Positions 52,804-54,502 of a stretch of 54,502 nucleotides of DNA are shown in pieces. The position numbers and the translations under genes were made by a program. The notes under the pieces were generated by a model, which was given only the letters and a program-made list of their open reading frames with translations, had not been told where the DNA came from and did no database searches. The first letter of the stretch is position 1. Each line of letters starts with the position of its first letter. This DNA is from Tardiphaga sp. (GTDB taxonomy: Bacteria; Pseudomonadota; Alphaproteobacteria; Rhizobiales; Xanthobacteraceae): NCBI RefSeq assembly GCF_028290495.1, contig NZ_JAQGJT010000104.1:1-54502 (forward strand). The letters run 5' to 3'.

Positions 52804-53025
52804 GTGCCACAAAGTTCTATGGAACAGGTTCCCGCACCATTCACATGCCGATTTAAGACGACCGTAGGGGGATGTCTGCCCGGTGAAGAGCTTTGCGCTT
52901 TTGAATTTCCCTGGTGCGAAGACTGCCCCAAATCAACGGTCATAAAAGCCTGCGCTTTAGAAGACCCGATGAAGTCGCCCATTTGGCGCGGCTGGATCGA
53001 TGGAATTTCGGACATCAGGAAGTAA
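52804..53025 (+). CDS. Small Cys-rich protein of unknown function
   Basis: 73 residues from a GTG at 52804, or 68 from an ATG at 52819; neither has a strong ribosome site. Six cysteines are seen (at 15, 24, 31, 38, 41 and 50 in the longer form), including the pair in FPWCEDCPKS. This may bind metal or form disulphides. I do not recognise a family. It is followed at once by the hairpin at 53026-53045. Confidence 0.4.
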   Translation: MPQSSMEQVPAPFTCRFKTTVGGCLPGEELCAFEFPWCEDCPKSTVIKACALEDPMKSPIWRGWIDGISDIRK

Positions 53026-53045
53026 GGCCGCCTCAGTGGGCGGCC
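53026..53045 (+). terminator. Repeated hairpin T, copy 1
   Basis: GGCCGCC, loop TCAGTG, GGCGGCC, then TCTTTCATTTT: stem plus T-rich tail of a rho-independent terminator directly after the small Cys gene. Copies at 53403-53420 and 53929-53946. Confidence 0.7.
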
Positions 53046-53113
53046 TCTTTCATTTTGTCTGTCCGTCATGGCCGCGCTCGCTGGCGTCCGTGATGTCTTC
53101 ATCATCCGGACCT

Positions 53114-53153
53114 GGGTACTCGCCTGTTTCCGAGCGCAGTGGCCTAGTTTGAG
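53114..53153. repeat. Family E repeat, copy 3 (one box)
   Basis: GGGTACTCGCCTGTTTCC, five bases, CAGTGGCCTAGTTTGA. It overlaps the 3' end of the small membrane-protein gene on the minus strand. Confidence 0.75.
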
Positions 53154-53335
53154 GTCGGGCTGGTTTTGCTGGCGTGCCGCTCGCCGAGAATGAGGAGCGC
53201 GAGGAGCGCAAACGGTCCAAAAATCATCGCCGCATTGAGCCACAGATAAGTTGATCTGCCGCGGCTACGAGCCATGTCAAAAGCGGCCGGCATGGTCGCC
53301 ATCGCGAAAAGTTGGAAGATCACCCAGGTTGACAT
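53144..53335 (-). CDS. Small membrane protein with two helices
   Basis: 63 residues starting at ATG 53335 (GGAG nine bases upstream), a better start than the longer in-frame one at 53365. Helix 1 is about VIFQLFAMATMPAAF and helix 2 AAMIFGPFALLALLIL. The short linker MARSRGRSTYLWL is basic and would face the cytosol. No family recognised. Its stop lies inside repeat E copy 3. Confidence 0.5.
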   Translation of the reverse strand: MSTWVIFQLFAMATMPAAFDMARSRGRSTYLWLNAAMIFGPFALLALLILGERHASKTSPTSN

Positions 53336-53402
53336 AGATGGCTCCAGTAAGCGCAACCGTAACACGGAGCCGGCTCAAAGTCTCAACATCCCAAAAAAGT
53401 GA

Positions 53403-53420
53403 GCCGCCTCAGTTGGCGGC
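53403..53420. terminator. Repeated hairpin T, copy 2
   Basis: GCCGCC, loop TCAGTT, GGCGGC, then CTCTTTCATTT. Same sequence class as copies 1 and 3. Here it follows no plus-strand gene, lying upstream of the membrane-protein gene. Confidence 0.7.
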
Positions 53421-53487
53421 CTCTTTCATTTAATCCGGCGCACCTTGCGCTCGTCTCGCGCGTCGATAAGCGCGAGAATGGTCTTCC

Positions 53488-53547
53488 ATGGCCTGTTTCC
53501 GAGCGCAGTGGCCTGGTTTGATTTAGGCAGTGGCCTACTTTGAACAT
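53488..53547. repeat. Family E repeat, copy 4 (two boxes)
   Basis: CATGGCCTGTTTCC, five bases, CAGTGGCCTGGTTTGA, then CAGTGGCCTACTTTGAA. The same two-box form as copy 1. Confidence 0.8.
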
Positions 53548-53637
53548 GGTCAATATTGGACAGCCGAGACGTGACTAATCGCTATGATTTGGCATAGCCG
53601 CGTGGACCTCGGGAACAGTCGGTGACAGGGGGCTATT

Positions 53638-53919
53638 GTGCCTCCGCCTGATCGTCGGTGGTATTTGATGCACGGATCCCAATCGCATACATCTAAATTT
53701 CATTTCCGAATTTTTACTGACGGCGAGCAGCCCCACGAATCCGACGCGCTCGACTTTGACAACCTTGAAGAGGTTTGGCACGAGGGAGCAATGTCGGCAT
53801 GCGAGATCATCCGCGGCATGCACGGGCGGATCGAATCCGATTTGGACTGGTGCTTGGAGGTCGCGGACGAAACCGGCAAAGTGATCTACCGGTTTTCATT
53901 TAAGGCGGAGCGGCTCTAA
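53638..53919 (+). CDS. Small DUF6894-like protein
   Basis: 93 residues from GTG 53638, which has AGGGGG five bases before it; an ATG at 53668 is an alternative. FHFRIFTDGEQPHESDALDF, then NLEEVWHEGAMSACEI and ADETGKVIYRFSFKAE, follows the pattern of DUF6894 proteins, which are common in rhizobia and have no known function. Followed by hairpin T copy 3. Confidence 0.55.
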   Translation: MPPPDRRWYLMHGSQSHTSKFHFRIFTDGEQPHESDALDFDNLEEVWHEGAMSACEIIRGMHGRIESDLDWCLEVADETGKVIYRFSFKAERL

Positions 53920-53928
53920 GGAAGTAAG

Positions 53929-53946
53929 GTCGCCTCAGTTGGCGGC
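53929..53946 (+). terminator. Repeated hairpin T, copy 3
   Basis: GTCGCC, loop TCAGTT, GGCGGC, then CTCTTTCATTT, right after the DUF6894-like gene. Downstream TGTCCGTCATGGCCGCGCT is shared with copy 1 and runs into the broken end of the IS element. Confidence 0.7.
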
Positions 53947-53982
53947 CTCTTTCATTTCGCTTGTCCGTCATGGCCGCGCTGG

Positions 53983-54502
53983 CTGGCTGCCCCGGTCGGA
54001 ATGGTGTAGCAGCGCATCAGGTTTGCCTCGTCGCCAGATTGCCATCACGAGGGCGCCGGCAACGAATTGCGCCGCCATCGCGGTTTGCATCGACCAGCCG
54101 ACCGCGCGCCGAGAGAACAGGACGGCGGACGGCTGCCACATAGAGCCAGCCTTCCGCCGTCCGGACATAAGTGAAGTCGGCGATCCATTTGCGGTAATAA
54201 AACCGAACTTCACATCGATTCCTTCGCGAAGTAGGCCGCGGCTTTTTTTAGGATGTCCTCGTTCAGCCTTCAGCCTGGCAACCTCGCGCTTGAGACGCGT
54301 GATCTCCTGCTGCTCCGGCTTCATCTGACCCTGGCCGGGAAATGCATGTTGCGGATCGTCGGCAAGCTTCTTCATCCACTCACGCAGCTGCGTCGGATGA
54401 CCGCCTGGATCCTCTACGGCACTGGCGTACGATACGCCACGATCCGTGATCAGCTTGACCGGCTCAAGCTTGAACTCTCGCGTGAACTTCCGTCTCTCCA
54501 TC
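53983..54502 (-). mobile_element. Decayed IS3-family insertion sequence, runs off the right edge
   Basis: OrfA-like start MERRKFTREFKLEPVKLITD (54501) with DDPQHAFPGQGQMKPEQ and a leucine-rich coil is typical of IS3 OrfA. The OrfB part is cut: the N-terminal region is missing, WIADFTYV (first Asp) is in one frame, and FSRRAVGWSMQTAMAAQF to LLHHSDRGSQ (second Asp) in another, so frameshifts lie between. The Glu region and left inverted end are lost at about 53983, where hairpin T copy 3's tail begins. It cannot be active. Confidence 0.88.

Larger units (their letters stand above)
53336..53637. other. 302 bases with hairpin T copy 2 and repeat E copy 4
   Basis: Contains the hairpin at 53403-53420 and the repeat at 53488-53547. 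No supportable frame; frames here run through the repeats. A near-palindrome GTCAATATTGGAC follows the repeat. Confidence 0.6.

Noticed and set aside
52211..53547. CRISPR array made of the E repeats
   Set aside because: Four unequal copies with long unequal gaps that hold genes; no cas gene.
53575..53823. 82-codon minus-strand frame opposite the DUF6894-like gene
   Set aside because: No ribosome site or family match; antisense of the better-supported plus-strand gene.
53026..53946. Integron attC sites at the T hairpins
   Set aside because: The stems lack attC core boxes, one of the genes lies on the opposite strand, and no integrase is near.
53968..54501. One 177-residue protein covering the IS remnant
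   Set aside because: It joins OrfA to out-of-frame OrfB pieces after deletion; not a real product.

Overview
The window is high-GC chromosomal DNA. Its gene content and intergenic repeats point to an alphaproteobacterium of the Bradyrhizobium/Rhodopseudomonas group. The main evidence is a GTTC-N7-GTTC type SOS box upstream of recA, many Liv-type transporter parts, several families of long hairpin intergenic repeats, and catabolic gene style. The genus is an inference from gene style and repeat character, not from a marker tree.

Layout. 1-753 is the 5' part of a UxaA-type sugar-acid dehydratase on the minus strand. It is followed by a 690-base stretch with no supportable gene, two GNAT acetyltransferases and a small exported protein. 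3341-5983 holds a decayed nitroreductase fragment, a DMT exporter, its TetR regulator with two matching operators, and the intact nitroreductase. 6110-13961 is a long minus-strand run: Liv-type ABC transporter (LivK, LivH, a LivM-LivG fusion, LivF), a malate/lactate-type dehydrogenase, an HpaI-type aldolase and an orphan TctC-type binding protein. 14113-21281 is the homoprotocatechuate (3,4-dihydroxyphenylacetate) meta-cleavage locus: hpaR divergent from hpaH-hpaF-hpaE-hpaD-hpaG plus a ThDP enzyme. Together with the aldolase at 7285-8061 this encodes every step from homoprotocatechuate to pyruvate and succinate semialdehyde.

21436-25827 carries a second Liv-type binding protein, a methyltransferase, an MFS transporter and AlkB. 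25835-32596 has two divergent acyl-CoA-type clusters: split AtuA, amidase and DUF2848 on one side, and DUF35 protein, thiolase-like protein and SDR on the other. Next come ppc (PEP carboxylase), then a fatty-acid-like beta-oxidation set (two acyl-CoA synthetases, a crotonase and a DECR-like reductase), two alpha/beta hydrolases that overlap tail to tail, and a DadA-like oxidase facing a complete dipeptide ABC transporter. recA with its SOS box follows.

52100-54502 is different. It is a patch of small genes (hotdog thioesterase, a Cys-rich small protein, a two-helix membrane protein, a DUF6894-like protein) interleaved with four copies of one repeat and three copies of a hairpin, and it ends in a decayed IS3-family element. 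This patch, the operon-embedded hairpin repeats, the AtuA/amidase/DUF2848/AlkB run and the ThDP enzyme in the hpa operon are the parts most worth a second look. No tRNA, rRNA or CRISPR was recognised.
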